Source: Deltaproteobacteria bacterium
GTDB lineage: Bacteria; Desulfobacterota; Desulfarculia; Desulfarculales; Desulfarculaceae
Assembly: GCA_020444165.1 (NCBI GenBank)
Contig: JAHLLK010000050.1
Coordinates: 1-43,435 of the forward strand
Direction: 5' to 3'
DNA length: 43,435 bases
Positions 1-7,918 of the stretch are shown here, piece after piece. The notes under the pieces are model-generated. The model saw nothing but the letters and a program-made list of their open reading frames with translations, was not told where the DNA came from and did no database searches. Within the stretch, counting starts at the first letter, position 1, and every line of letters begins with the position of its first letter. Both the position numbers and the translations under genes were made by a program.

Positions 1-512
1 AACAGCGCGATGGAGCTGGCGCCCATGGCGAAGCCGTTGATGTACTGGGCGGTCTGGGGGTCACCACCGTAGACGTAGAACCAGAAGCCCACGCCCAACA
101 GACCCAGGCTGGCCACGGAAAGACCCATGACGGCGCCGCTGAAGTAGCTGACGTTCAGGGCCTTGGCCTGGCCGAACTTGTTGGCGGCCTCGGCGGTGCG
201 GCTGTTGCCGCGGGTGGCCGCGGTCATGCCGGAGAAACCGGCAACCATGGAACACAGGGCGCCGGTGAGGAAGCAAATGGCGGTCTGCCAATTGATACCC
301 AGGCCCAAAAGCACCAGCACCACAACGATGAAGATCGCCAGAATGCTGTACTCTTTTTTCAAGAAGGCCATGGCTCCAGCGTGGATCATGCCTTCGATTT
401 TCTGCATGGTCTCATTGCCGTTGGGCTGCTTTTTTACGTACCCATAAATAAAGTACGCCAGCAGCAGCCCCACCAGGGCCAAGAATGGCGCTACTCCAGT
501 TAAGCTTTGCAT
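1..512 (-). CDS. hppA: membrane-bound proton/sodium-pumping pyrophosphatase, N-terminal part (cut by window edge)
   Basis: Hydrolyses pyrophosphate in the inner membrane and couples this to cation pumping. Only about the first 170 residues are present; the gene runs off the left edge. The translation starts MQSLTGVAPFLALVGLLLAY, has several hydrophobic helices, and carries the family's early motifs GAMAFLKKEYS and GFSGMTAATRGNSRTAEAA. The ATG at 512 overlaps the pth stop codon (TGATG), and a GGAGGAGG-type Shine-Dalgarno sits inside the end of pth, so translation is probably coupled to pth. The residues that separate K+-dependent from K+-independent, or H+ from Na+ pumps, lie outside the window, so ion specificity cannot be called. 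The family assignment is firm. Confidence 0.93.
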   Translation of the reverse strand, partial: MQSLTGVAPFLALVGLLLAYFIYGYVKKQPNGNETMQKIEGMIHAGAMAFLKKEYSILAIFIVVVLVLLGLGINWQTAICFLTGALCSMVAGFSGMTAATRGNSRTAEAANKFGQAKALNVSYFSGAVMGLSVASLGLLGVGFWFYVYGGDPQTAQYINGFAMGASSIAL

Positions 513-1120
513 CACCCCTTTACCTCCTCCATTGTGTTGGATCGATGAAATTGCTGCATGGCCGCCGGGTAGCCCTCTTGGAGGATGACCTCCAGGCAAT
601 CCGCGGCGGTATGCACCAACCTGTCAACCACCTCGCGCTGATCAGCGTAAAAACCGTTCAGCACGTATTGTTCTATGGGCTCGTCGTACCGGGGCCGGCC
701 GATGCCAAGCTTTAACCGGGAAAACTCCGACGTACCCAGCAGACTCATCAGGGAAGCAATCCCCTTGTGGCCTCCCGCACCGCCCCGGTGGGCTATCTTC
801 AGCCTCCCCAGGGGCAAGTCCAGATCGTCGTGCACCACCAACAGCCGGTCCGGGGTCAACCGGAAGTAAGCCAGAAGCGCTTGCGCGGCTTGGCCGCTCA
901 AATTCATGTAGGTCTGCGGCCGGGCCAGGATCACTGGCCTGCCCGCCACCCTGCCACGCTCCCATTTACTCTGAAACCCGCTTTTGGCGGCCGTTAGGCC
1001 ATGCCGCCGGGCCAACTCGCTCACCACAGTAAACCCCAAGTTGTGGCGCGTGCCCTCGTACCGCGGTCCGGGATTGCCAAGTCCCAGAATAAGATCAGGA
1101 ATAACAGCATCCGTGGACAA
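512..1120 (-). CDS. pth: peptidyl-tRNA hydrolase
   Basis: Releases peptides from prematurely dropped peptidyl-tRNA and recycles the tRNA in the cytoplasm. The 202-residue length is normal. Family signatures are visible: LGLGNPGPRYEGTRHN at residues 12–27 (N16 and catalytic-type H26), QTYMNLSG at 69–76, HDDLDLP at 97–103 and GGAGGHKG at 113–120. In the last motif Lys stands where E. coli Pth has Asn114; this may be lineage variation. It follows rplY in the same direction with a gap of about 20 nt, and its stop codon overlaps the hppA start. The rplY-pth pairing is widespread in bacteria and supports the call. Confidence 0.96.
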   Translation of the reverse strand: MSTDAVIPDLILGLGNPGPRYEGTRHNLGFTVVSELARRHGLTAAKSGFQSKWERGRVAGRPVILARPQTYMNLSGQAAQALLAYFRLTPDRLLVVHDDLDLPLGRLKIAHRGGAGGHKGIASLMSLLGTSEFSRLKLGIGRPRYDEPIEQYVLNGFYADQREVVDRLVHTAADCLEVILQEGYPAAMQQFHRSNTMEEVKG

Positions 1121-1141
1121 GGGCCGCTCCTCCCGAGGGGG

Positions 1142-1765
1142 TTACTCCTCGGCGGACCCCTCGCCGGCCTCCTCGCCCTCTTCGCCTTCTTCTTCCTCTT
1201 CCGCCCGCTCCATCACCAGGGAGCAGATCACGATGGCGAAGTTCTCCTCCGTGGCCAGGCTAACGCCGGCCGGAAGGACCAACTGATCCGAATGCAAAGT
1301 TTGATTCAGATCCAGCTCGCTGATGTCCACCGTCAGGGTATCGGGGATGTCCGCCACCCGGCCGGTGACCGCCACGCTGTGCGCCTGCTGGCTCACCACG
1401 CCGCCCAGCTCAACCCCCTTGGCCTCACCGGTCAACTCGATGGTTACATCCACGGTGAGTTCCTGGTCGGGGCTGATCTCATAGAAATCGGCGTGCAGGA
1501 CCCGCTTGCCCATGCTGTCCAGCTGCAGGTCCTTGATCAGGGCCATCTTGGGCGTCTGGCCCTCGATGGACAGTGACACAAAGGCCGTGTCACCGGTGAC
1601 CTGCCGGAGAACCTTCTCCAGGTCCCGCTGGGGAATGGACAGGGATTGGGGCTGATGTCCCCCACCGTAAACCACGGCGGGGATCATGCCCTCCACCCGC
1701 ATTCTTCTGGCCGGCCCTTTGCCGGAAGTCGCACGGCTTTCGCCGCTCAGCGCTATCTGCTGCAT
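1142..1765 (-). CDS. rplY: 50S ribosomal protein L25 (Ctc/TL5 type, long form)
   Basis: Binds 5S rRNA in the large ribosomal subunit; the long form is the Ctc or TL5 general-stress type. The protein has 207 residues, with an N-terminal 5S-binding domain (about 1–95, including GKGPARRMRVEGMIPAVVYG) and a C-terminal beta domain (ELTGEAKGVELGGVVSQ). It ends in a very acidic tail of about 25 residues rich in Glu and Gly, often seen in long L25 proteins. It lies between prs and pth on the same strand, the usual deltaproteobacterial order. An AGGGGAGG-like Shine-Dalgarno precedes the ATG at 1765. Confidence 0.95.
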   Translation of the reverse strand: MQQIALSGESRATSGKGPARRMRVEGMIPAVVYGGGHQPQSLSIPQRDLEKVLRQVTGDTAFVSLSIEGQTPKMALIKDLQLDSMGKRVLHADFYEISPDQELTVDVTIELTGEAKGVELGGVVSQQAHSVAVTGRVADIPDTLTVDISELDLNQTLHSDQLVLPAGVSLATEENFAIVICSLVMERAEEEEEGEEGEEAGEGSAEE

Positions 1766-1886
1766 TTTTTCCTAATACCTCCCCTGACGACGGTCTGGTA
1801 GCCGCCAGATTGCAGGGTCAAATGACTATAATGCAAAGTTTCACAAAAGGCAAACCTTTTCGCCCCGCGCGGACAGACCCGTAATC

Positions 1887-2828
1887 CTACACAAAAAGGG
1901 AGCTTACGGAGTCTTCCATGTGGATGCGCCGGATTGCCTCGCCCAGGAGTTGGGCTACCGAAAGGCTCATGATCTTGCCCGTACTCCTGGCTTCCTCGCT
2001 GAGAGGAATGGTGTTGCTCACCACCACTTGGGAGATGGGGCATTCCTTCAGGCGGGTCACCGCCGGCCCTGAGAGCACCGGATGGGTGGCGCAGGCCCAG
2101 ACTTCCCGCGCCCCGTTGTTCTTGAGCGCCCGGGCCGCTTCGGCCAGGGTGCCCGCAGTGTCAATCATGTCGTCCACCACCACCGACAGTTTGCCCTCGA
2201 CCTCGCCAATGATGTTCATGGCTTGGGCCACGTTGGCTTCCTCGCGGCGCTTGTCGATGATGGCCAGCCCGGCTTTCAGCCGCTTGGCAATGGCCCGGGC
2301 CCGCTCCACCCCGCCGGCGTCGGGGGAGACGATCACCGCCTCGCCCTGGATCTGCTGCCGCAAATGGTTCAGCATCACCGGCGCGGCGTAGAGATGGTCC
2401 ACCGGGATGTTGAAGAAGCCGCCGATCTGCCCGGCGTGCAGGTCCATGCACAAGACCCGGCCGGTACCGGCCGTGGTGACCAGATCGGCCACCAGCTTGG
2501 CGCTGATGGGCACGCGGGGAGCCACCTTGCGGTCCTGGCGGGCGTAGCCGTAGTAGGGAATGACCGCGGTGATGCGCCGGGCGCTGGAGCGACGCATGGC
2601 GTCAACCATGATCAAAAGCTCCATCAAATGGTCATTCACCGGCGGCGAGGTGGATTGGATGATGAAAACGTCAGCTCCCCGTACGTTTTCCCCGACTTCC
2701 ACGAAGATCTCGCCGTCGGAGAAGCGACGCACCATGGCCTGGCTAAGGGGCAGGTGGAGATAGTGGCATATCTCCTCGGCCAGGTGGGGGTTGCTGTTGC
2801 CTGTGAACAGTTTGAGCTTATTGAACAT
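1887..2828 (-). CDS. prs: ribose-phosphate pyrophosphokinase
   Basis: Makes PRPP from ribose 5-phosphate and ATP, feeding purine, pyrimidine, His, Trp and NAD synthesis. The 313-residue length is that of class I enzymes. Visible motifs are the flexible-loop [10 protein letters not shown] (92–101), [11 protein letters not shown] (129–139), [10 protein letters not shown] (168–177) and the PRPP loop [12 protein letters not shown] (217–228). It stands between tRNA-Gln and rplY. The gap of about 120 nt to rplY is AT-richer than its surroundings and may hold a promoter, but I see no convincing -35/-10 pair there. Confidence 0.97.
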   Translation of the reverse strand: MFNKLKLFTGNSNPHLAEEICHYLHLPLSQAMVRRFSDGEIFVEVGENVRGADVFIIQSTSPPVNDHLMELLIMVDAMRRSSARRITAVIPYYGYARQDRKVAPRVPISAKLVADLVTTAGTGRVLCMDLHAGQIGGFFNIPVDHLYAAPVMLNHLRQQIQGEAVIVSPDAGGVERARAIAKRLKAGLAIIDKRREEANVAQAMNIIGEVEGKLSVVVDDMIDTAGTLAEAARALKNNGAREVWACATHPVLSGPAVTRLKECPISQVVVSNTIPLSEEARSTGKIMSLSVAQLLGEAIRRIHMEDSVSSLFV

Positions 2829-2896
2829 GGCTAATCAAAATCCAAAGCCGGCATTCCCACCCAGGGGCAGGGTGGGATTTGCCGGTGACTGGTTCT

Positions 2897-2971
2897 TGGC
2901 TGGGGTGGCAGGATTCGAACCTGCGAATGCGGGTTCCAAAGACCCGTGTCTTACCACTTGACGACACCCCA
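2897..2971 (-). tRNA. tRNA-Gln, anticodon TTG
   Basis: Read on the minus strand this is a 75-nt cloverleaf with encoded CCA. The acceptor arms TGGGGTG and CACCCCA pair, followed by discriminator G and CCA. The anticodon stem GGGTC/GAACC holds the 7-nt loop CTTTGGA (anticodon at 2937–2939), and the T-arm carries GGTTCGAATCC. The weak U1-A72 closing pair is typical of tRNA-Gln. It sits between spoVG and prs, probably in the same transcription unit, an arrangement common in deltaproteobacteria. Confidence 0.97.
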
Positions 2972-2989
2972 GCGGCGTTTTACTTCATA

Positions 2990-3271
2990 TCAGTTGGTCG
3001 CTTCAGGCGATATTCCTTGCTCGATCATACGGTTATATTCTCCCAGCACCTTTTCTTCGATCTGGCGCCGGGTGTCGGCATTCAGGGGATGAGCGATGTC
3101 CTGGTAGGTGCCGTCCTTGCGTTTCTTGCTGGGCATAGCCACGAACAAACCCTTGTTGCCGAAAATAACCTTTACATCCCGCACCAAGAAACAATGATCA
3201 AGCGTGATGGTGGCATATGCTTTGAGACGGTCCTCCTCCACCGGAAATACCCGAACTTCTGTAACCTCCAT
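2990..3271 (-). CDS. spoVG: SpoVG family regulatory protein
   Basis: Small nucleic-acid-binding regulator, first known from Bacillus septation and sporulation but widespread in non-sporulating bacteria. The translation MEVTEVRVFPV…LKAYATITLD…FLVRDVKVI…GLFVAMPSKK covers the whole conserved domain. I chose the ATG at 3271 (93 residues) because a GGGGG Shine-Dalgarno lies 5 nt before it. An in-frame ATG at 3283 would add four residues (MGAY) but lies 2 nt after the ispE stop with poorer spacing. The gene is sandwiched between ispE and tRNA-Gln, the usual order in deltaproteobacteria. The target in this host is unknown. Confidence 0.95.
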   Translation of the reverse strand: MEVTEVRVFPVEEDRLKAYATITLDHCFLVRDVKVIFGNKGLFVAMPSKKRKDGTYQDIAHPLNADTRRQIEEKVLGEYNRMIEQGISPEATN

Positions 3272-3285
3272 GTAAGCCCCCATTC

Positions 3286-4149
3286 TTATCGGCGTTCTAA
3301 TGGCGCGTTGGCAATTCCTTGGCAGGCTCTAACCCACCATCCTCCCCGGGCGGAAAGCTCTGCTGCAGCACGCTGGGCCAAGGTGAAGTCAGTGAAAATT
3401 CCGAATAGTGTTGGTCCACTCCCCGACAGGAGCGTCCCCCAAGCGCCTTTTGCCTCCATTACCTCCTTGATCGTCCGTAATTCAGGATAGGCTGACAAGG
3501 TGACGAGTTCCAGGTCGTTGTGCAGGAAAATCGTCTCCCGCTTGTCATATCCCAACAAGCGCTTCAGTTTATTCTGTACTTGGGGTTTTGTCCACGTCAA
3601 ATCAAATTCGCTATAGACCCAAGCGGTGGAAACCGCGAAACCGGGGTTGACCAACACATAGGAAAGGCTGGGGAATTCGGGCCAAGGATGAACCTGGTCC
3701 CCGATTCCCGTGCACAAGGCCGTGCAACCGGCCAGGAAGAAAGACACGTCCGCCCCCAGGCCGCGGGCCAAATCCCACAGTCGCTGGGGCGGCAAAACTC
3801 CGCCGTAAAGCGCGTTCAGGGCCAACAACGCGGCGGCTGCGTCCGAGGAGCCGCCACCCAGGCCGGCGGCCACGGGGATGTTTTTCTCCAGGCGGAAGGT
3901 GGCCCCTCCCGGAAGGCCCAGGGCCGCGAAGTAGGCTCGGGCGGCCCGGAGCACCAGGTTGTCCTCTCCGGCCAGTTCGGCCCGGTCGCAGAACAAACGG
4001 CAGCCCTCCCCCCCCAGGGTCACCTGCAAGTGATCGCAGAGGTCCAGGGGCTGCATCAGGGTCAGTAGCTCATGGTAGCCGTCGGGGCGCCGTCCCACCA
4101 CGTGCAAGGAAAGGTTAACCTTGGCTGGTGCTGCTATCCGTAGTTCCAT
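3286..4149 (-). CDS. ispE: 4-diphosphocytidyl-2-C-methyl-D-erythritol kinase
   Basis: Phosphorylates CDP-methylerythritol in the MEP isoprenoid pathway; a GHMP kinase. At 287 residues it is full length. The N-terminal APAKVNLSLHV contains the catalytic-type Lys10, and RPDGYHEL follows. The ATP-binding loop PVAAGLGGGSSDAAAAL spans 92–108, and LGADVSFFLAG carries the catalytic Asp134. The C-terminal GSGPTLFGIF is also typical. It is the first gene of the block ispE-spoVG-tRNA-prs-rplY-pth-hppA. The upstream 200 bp hold the htrA terminator hairpin, so a promoter must lie between about 4150 and 4306; none is obvious. Confidence 0.96.
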   Translation of the reverse strand: MELRIAAPAKVNLSLHVVGRRPDGYHELLTLMQPLDLCDHLQVTLGGEGCRLFCDRAELAGEDNLVLRAARAYFAALGLPGGATFRLEKNIPVAAGLGGGSSDAAAALLALNALYGGVLPPQRLWDLARGLGADVSFFLAGCTALCTGIGDQVHPWPEFPSLSYVLVNPGFAVSTAWVYSEFDLTWTKPQVQNKLKRLLGYDKRETIFLHNDLELVTLSAYPELRTIKEVMEAKGAWGTLLSGSGPTLFGIFTDFTLAQRAAAELSARGGWWVRACQGIANAPLERR

Positions 4150-4306
4150 GGGTTGGGCGCGGGGCGCCGGTCGGCCCAGGGGGTGACCGGCTGCCTGGCT
4201 GGACCAAGGGAGCGGACCCGGGCGGCAAAGCGCCGGCCCCGGCCCGCCAAAGCGTAAACCACCCCCCCTCGGGAGCAGTCACCCTCCGCCAAGCGTTCCG
4301 CGTTAA

Positions 4307-4340
4307 GGTCAGGGGCCGCCCCCGGGGGTGGCCCCTGACC
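4307..4340 (-). terminator. strong hairpin downstream of htrA
   Basis: An 11-bp perfect stem (GGTCAGGGGCC with GGCCCCTGACC) encloses a GC-rich loop, starting 12 nt after the htrA stop codon on the minus strand. No good U-tract follows (TTAACG), so it may end transcription weakly or protect the 3' end of the mRNA. Confidence 0.55.
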
Positions 4341-4352
4341 GGATCGTGTTAA

Positions 4353-5879
4353 CTATTCAGAGCCTTTGACCACCACAAACAGGGTGTTCTCGCCGCGCTG
4401 CACCAACAAGAGGAGCCCGTCACCCTTGGCCAGCTTCTTGGCCAGGGTCTGGAACTCTTCCGCGTTGCCCACGGGCTTCTGGGCGGCTTCCAGGATCACG
4501 TCGCCGCGCCGGAGGCCGGCTTCGGCCGCCGGACCATCGGGCGCCACCTTGGTGACCACCAGGCCCTTGGTGTCCTTCAGGCCCAGTTGCTTGGCCAGCT
4601 CGGGGGTCAGGTCCTGCACGCTGAGCCCCAGCTTGGTCTCCAGGGAGGGCTGTTCCGCCTGGCCGCCGCCACTGGCGACCGCGGTCTCGCCTTCCTTCAG
4701 TTCACCCAGCTTGACGTCCAGGGTGGTCTTTTCCCCACCCCGGATGACCTCCACCTCCACGCTCTTGCCCACGGGGGTGAGGGCCACCAGCCGCGGCAGA
4801 TAGTGCCAGTCCGCGACCTTCTTGCCATCGAACTTGACCACCACGTCGCCGCGCTTCATGCCGGCCTGGGCCGCCGGGCCGTTGGCCACCACGTCGGCCA
4901 CCAGGGCGCCCGCTGTGCCTTCCAGCCCGAACTTCTTGGCCAGATCAGAGGTGACCGGCTGAATCATCACGCCCAGCCAACCGCGGACCACCCGGCCCTT
5001 GGTCTTGAGCTGCTCCATGACGCTGCGGACGATGTTCACCGGGATGGCGAAACCAATGCCCTGGCCCTGGGCCACGATGGCGGTGTTGATGCCCACCACC
5101 TCGCCGTCCATGTTGATCAGGGGGCCGCCGGAGTTGCCGGGGTTGATGCTGGCGTCGGTCTGCAGGAAGTCGTCATAGGGCCCGGCGCCGATGATGCGGC
5201 CCTTGGCGCTGATGATGCCGGCGGTAACCGTGTGCTCCAGGCCAAAGGGGTTGCCCACGGCCAACACCCAGTCACCCACCCGGATCTTGTCGGAATCGCC
5301 CAGGGGCAGCGCCGGGAAGGAGTGGTCGCCCTTGAGCTTCAAAAGGGCCATGTCGGTCTTCTTGTCGCGTCCCACGATGGTGGCGGGGTACTCGTCACCG
5401 CTCTTGAAGCGCACCGTGATCTCGTCGGCCTCGGCGACCACGTGGTTGTTTGTGAGCACGTAGCCCGCCTGGTCCACCACCACGCCGGAGCCCAGGGAAC
5501 GCTGCTTGAATTCATGGGGCATGCCTTCGCCTTCCCCGCCAGGCCCGCCGGGCCCGCCGAAGAAGCGGCGGAAGAACTCATACAGGTCTCGCTGATCGCG
5601 GGAACGGGGCCCATTGGGCTCTTCCGGTTCCATGTTGTTGCCGGGACCCTGGGGCCCGGGCCGATGGTACTGGAAGAAGTTCGGCATGGGCCCTTCTTTG
5701 ACGGTTTTCACGGTGCGGATGTTCACCACCGCAGGAGAGACCTTCGCCGCCAGGTCCGCGAAACTGTCCATCGCGGCGAAGCTTCGGCTGGCCAGCGCCG
5801 GCAGGGAAACCAGCAAAGTGGCCAGGGTAACGGTCAACAGTAAAAAGCGAGCGGTATGACGCCCTCTGGGTTTAGGCAT
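4353..5879 (-). CDS. degP: Do-family periplasmic serine protease with two PDZ domains
   Basis: Envelope quality-control protease of the HtrA/DegP/DegQ type, probably periplasmic. I place the start at the ATG at 5879 (508 residues), which has GGAGGAAGCAA before it; a TTG at 5906 in frame would overlap the upstream gene. A signal peptide covers roughly residues 1–36. The catalytic triad is His146 (TNNHVV), Asp176 (KTDMALLKL) and Ser250 (NPGNSGGPL). A Pro/Gly/Arg-rich insert at about 70–120 precedes the protease core and looks like an enlarged LA loop. PDZ1 spans about 295–390 and PDZ2 about 415–505. It is cotranscribed with the DUF1844 gene upstream. I cannot separate degP from degQ or mucD by sequence alone. 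Confidence 0.94.
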   Translation of the reverse strand: MPKPRGRHTARFLLLTVTLATLLVSLPALASRSFAAMDSFADLAAKVSPAVVNIRTVKTVKEGPMPNFFQYHRPGPQGPGNNMEPEEPNGPRSRDQRDLYEFFRRFFGGPGGPGGEGEGMPHEFKQRSLGSGVVVDQAGYVLTNNHVVAEADEITVRFKSGDEYPATIVGRDKKTDMALLKLKGDHSFPALPLGDSDKIRVGDWVLAVGNPFGLEHTVTAGIISAKGRIIGAGPYDDFLQTDASINPGNSGGPLINMDGEVVGINTAIVAQGQGIGFAIPVNIVRSVMEQLKTKGRVVRGWLGVMIQPVTSDLAKKFGLEGTAGALVADVVANGPAAQAGMKRGDVVVKFDGKKVADWHYLPRLVALTPVGKSVEVEVIRGGEKTTLDVKLGELKEGETAVASGGGQAEQPSLETKLGLSVQDLTPELAKQLGLKDTKGLVVTKVAPDGPAAEAGLRRGDVILEAAQKPVGNAEEFQTLAKKLAKGDGLLLLVQRGENTLFVVVKGSE

Positions 5880-5902
5880 TTGCTTCCTCCACAAAACTCG
5901 CC

Positions 5903-6352
5903 TCAACTGGTCAGGCTCACATAGGCCAGACGCAGTTCAGTGAGCGTGTTATCCACGAGACGCTGCTCATCAGGATCAAGATTTCCTTTGGTCTTTTCCT
6001 TGAGCAGCGCGATGGTGTCGATGGTGTGCCGGGCAAGAGCGGGATTGGGTGCAAGCTCTTGCCCATAGGGATCGGGAAGCGCCCCCAGGTGCATCATGGC
6101 GGAGTGGGCCAGGGAGAGAATCAGGGCCCCGAAATCCACCGGCGGCAGGACATAATCCTCCTGGGGCCGGCCCTTTTCGGCTTGGGCGCGAGGCGCGGGC
6201 TCGGATGGTTCTGCTGCCGTTTGGGGCCCGGGAGCCTCGGCTTCCCCGCCAGAAGGGGAGGTTTTCCGCTCCGGTTCCTCTTCCCGCGCCGCGCCGTCCT
6301 CGGCAAAGGCGCGCCGGTCCACCACCGTGAAACCCTTGTCCTCTTGGTCCAT
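5903..6352 (-). CDS. DUF1844 domain protein
   Basis: A 149-residue cytoplasmic protein of unknown function. The first 80 residues are charged and low-complexity (Glu, Pro, Ala, Arg). The C-terminal 70 match DUF1844: LPPVDFGALILSLAHSAMMHLG, then the helical LARHTIDTIALLKEKTKGNL and LPDEQ-like helix ending in TELRLAYVSL. DUF1844 genes often sit near stress or metabolic genes in deltaproteobacteria. Here it lies just upstream of the htrA start on the same strand, so an operon is likely. The stop codon is 23 nt before the htrA ATG. Confidence 0.85.
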   Translation of the reverse strand: MDQEDKGFTVVDRRAFAEDGAAREEEPERKTSPSGGEAEAPGPQTAAEPSEPAPRAQAEKGRPQEDYVLPPVDFGALILSLAHSAMMHLGALPDPYGQELAPNPALARHTIDTIALLKEKTKGNLDPDEQRLVDNTLTELRLAYVSLTS

Positions 6353-6487
6353 TTTCCGTCCTCTCCCCGGATTCCTCCGGGCTACGGGATTAAGACACGT
6401 ATGGAACCCTGTCGGAGAAAGCCATCCCCGGGGTTCCCCGGCAAGCTGGTGGCCTGTTTGGGGGGGGGGCCAGGTCTTTCTCCGCGT

Positions 6488-6650
6488 GGAGCTTGTCCAA
6501 GGTAAATTTGGACAAGCTCCCTAACTCGCGTATTATCTGCGATAATTCGCGATTTAGGCAGGCCGGCCCTGGGGTCCCCAAACCAACCAAGGCCAGTTGG
6601 GGGTTAGTCAAGGCCCACCGCGGAGCCTGCCGTCGCTTTCACTCCGGCAA
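6488..6650. repeat. diverged relative of the FH intergenic element (FH0)
   Basis: Three hairpins stand in a row: GGAGCTTGTCC with GGACAAGCTCC (6488–6520), CGCGTATTATC with GATAATTCGCG (6527–6551), and a C/G-rich segment at 6560–6615. The last shares the GGGGTCCCCAAAC block with hairpin D of FH7 and FH8. It abuts FH1. It is too diverged to align end to end, so membership is tentative. Confidence 0.4.
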
Positions 6651-6654
6651 GCTC

Positions 6655-6815
6655 CTAGCAGGCTGTTGAAAAACAGCCTGCTAGGCGCGCCAAGAACGGC
6701 GCGCCAAATTGCGCAGCTTTAAAAAAGCAAGCAATTTGTCTAAGTTGGCGAAACCACGCTTTTGCCAACTTAGGTTGAAAAAGGCCGTGGAGGGACTTTT
6801 TCAACACCCTGCTAG
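6655..6815 (-). repeat. FH element copy 1 (five-hairpin intergenic element, reverse orientation)
   Basis: On the plus strand the hairpins read E' 6655–6684 (arms CTAGCAGGCTG and CAGCCTGCTAG), D' 6684–6705 (GGCGCGCC twice), C' 6706–6737 (AAATTGC-type arms), B' 6740–6773 (CTAAGTTGGC with GCCAACTTAG around the conserved core) and A' 6774–6805 (GTTGAAAAAG with CTTTTTCAAC). The unit is bounded by CTAGCAGG and CCTGCTAG. E' contains TTGAAAAA, matching the arm of A'. It lies between serA and the DUF1844 gene. Confidence 0.8.
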
Positions 6816-6903
6816 GATGAACTATAAATCCTCCTCCCTGCCCTCGCAAGCGGATTACCCCTGGTTATTAGGGGCAAAGGCGGGCCAAGGGCCGGGAGGA
6901 GCA

Positions 6904-6934
6904 AGAAAAAAGGCGGCGGGGAAACCCCGCCGCC
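6904..6934 (-). terminator. rho-independent terminator of the serine operon
   Basis: A 10-bp perfect stem (GGCGGCGGGG with CCCCGCCGCC, triloop) is followed on the minus strand by six Ts. It begins about 35 nt after the serA stop codon. Confidence 0.9.
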
Positions 6935-6968
6935 AGCGAATCGGCTCCCCGGAGGGGCCGGGATACGT

Positions 6969-7916
6969 CTACTTGGGCGCGTTTACGGCGAACTCGGCTT
7001 CGCCGGTTTTCAGGAACTTGGCCATCTGCTGGGCCACGGCGACGGCCACGTTCTCCTGGGCCTCGAAGGTGTTGGCCCCCAAGTGCGGAGTGCAGACCAC
7101 CTCGTCGCGGTACAAGAGCCGGCTGTTGGAGGGCAGGGGCTCCACCTCGAACACGTCCAGAGCCGCGCCGCCCAGCTGTCCGGCTTCCAGGGCGTCACAC
7201 AGGTCCTCTTCCACCACGATGCCGCCGCGGGCGCAGTTGATGATGATCGCGCCCTTCTTCATCTTGCCAAAGGTGGCCGCGTTGAACAGGCCGCTGGTCT
7301 CTTTGGTCTTGGGAACGTGGATGGAGATGTAGTCGCTGACCGCCAGGAGTTGGTCCAGGGTCAGGGGCTCCGCGCCGCGCGCCGCGATGTCGTCGGCGTT
7401 CAGGAAGGGATCGTAGCCCACTACCTTCATCTTGCAGCCCTGACCCAGCTCGGCCAGGATCCGGCCGATGTTGCCCATGCCGATGATGCCCAGGGTCTTG
7501 CCCTTGACCTCCCGGCCGCGGAGCTGCTTTTTCTCCCATTTACCGGCCCGGAGCCCCACGTTGGCCCGCCCGATGTGCCGGCTGATGGCGAAGATATGGG
7601 CCATGGCCAACTCGGCGGCGGCGTTGGAGTTCTGCCCCGGGGTATTCATGACCACCACGCCCTTGGTGGTGGCCGCGGGGATGTCCACGTTGTCCAGACC
7701 GGTGCCGGCCCGGCCGACCACCTTGAGCTGGTCCGCGGCTTCCAACAGAGCCTGGTCCACCTTGGTGGCGCTGCGGATCACCAACCCGTCCACGCCCTTG
7801 ATGGCCTGGCGCAGGTCCTCGGGGGAAAGGCCGGTCTTGACCTCCACCTCGAAGCCCTCGGCCTGGAAAATCTCCACCCCTTTTTCATGCAGGGGATCGG
7901 AAACCAGAATTTTCAT
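6969..7916 (-). CDS. serA: D-3-phosphoglycerate dehydrogenase, short form
   Basis: Oxidises 3-phosphoglycerate to phosphohydroxypyruvate, the first step of serine synthesis. The protein is about 315 residues, with the substrate and Rossmann domains only; the regulatory ASB and ACT domains of long SerA are absent. Numbering from the first possible Met (7922), the NAD loop GMGNIG is at 148–153 and the catalytic set is Arg232 (CARGG), Glu261 (DVFEVEP) and His280 (PHLGA). I prefer the ATG at 7916 because GGAGGC lies 7 nt before it. It starts 2 nt after the aminotransferase stop. Another 2-hydroxyacid dehydrogenase activity is possible, but the partner gene favours serine synthesis. Confidence 0.88.
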   Translation of the reverse strand: MKILVSDPLHEKGVEIFQAEGFEVEVKTGLSPEDLRQAIKGVDGLVIRSATKVDQALLEAADQLKVVGRAGTGLDNVDIPAATTKGVVVMNTPGQNSNAAAELAMAHIFAISRHIGRANVGLRAGKWEKKQLRGREVKGKTLGIIGMGNIGRILAELGQGCKMKVVGYDPFLNADDIAARGAEPLTLDQLLAVSDYISIHVPKTKETSGLFNAATFGKMKKGAIIINCARGGIVVEEDLCDALEAGQLGGAALDVFEVEPLPSNSRLLYRDEVVCTPHLGANTFEAQENVAVAVAQQMAKFLKTGEAEFAVNAPK

Positions 7917-7918
7917 GA

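Noticed and set aside
6390..6611. Small minus-strand open frame of 73 codons
   Set aside because: It crosses two hairpins of the FH0 region, has no Shine-Dalgarno and shows no domain; composition reflects the repeat.
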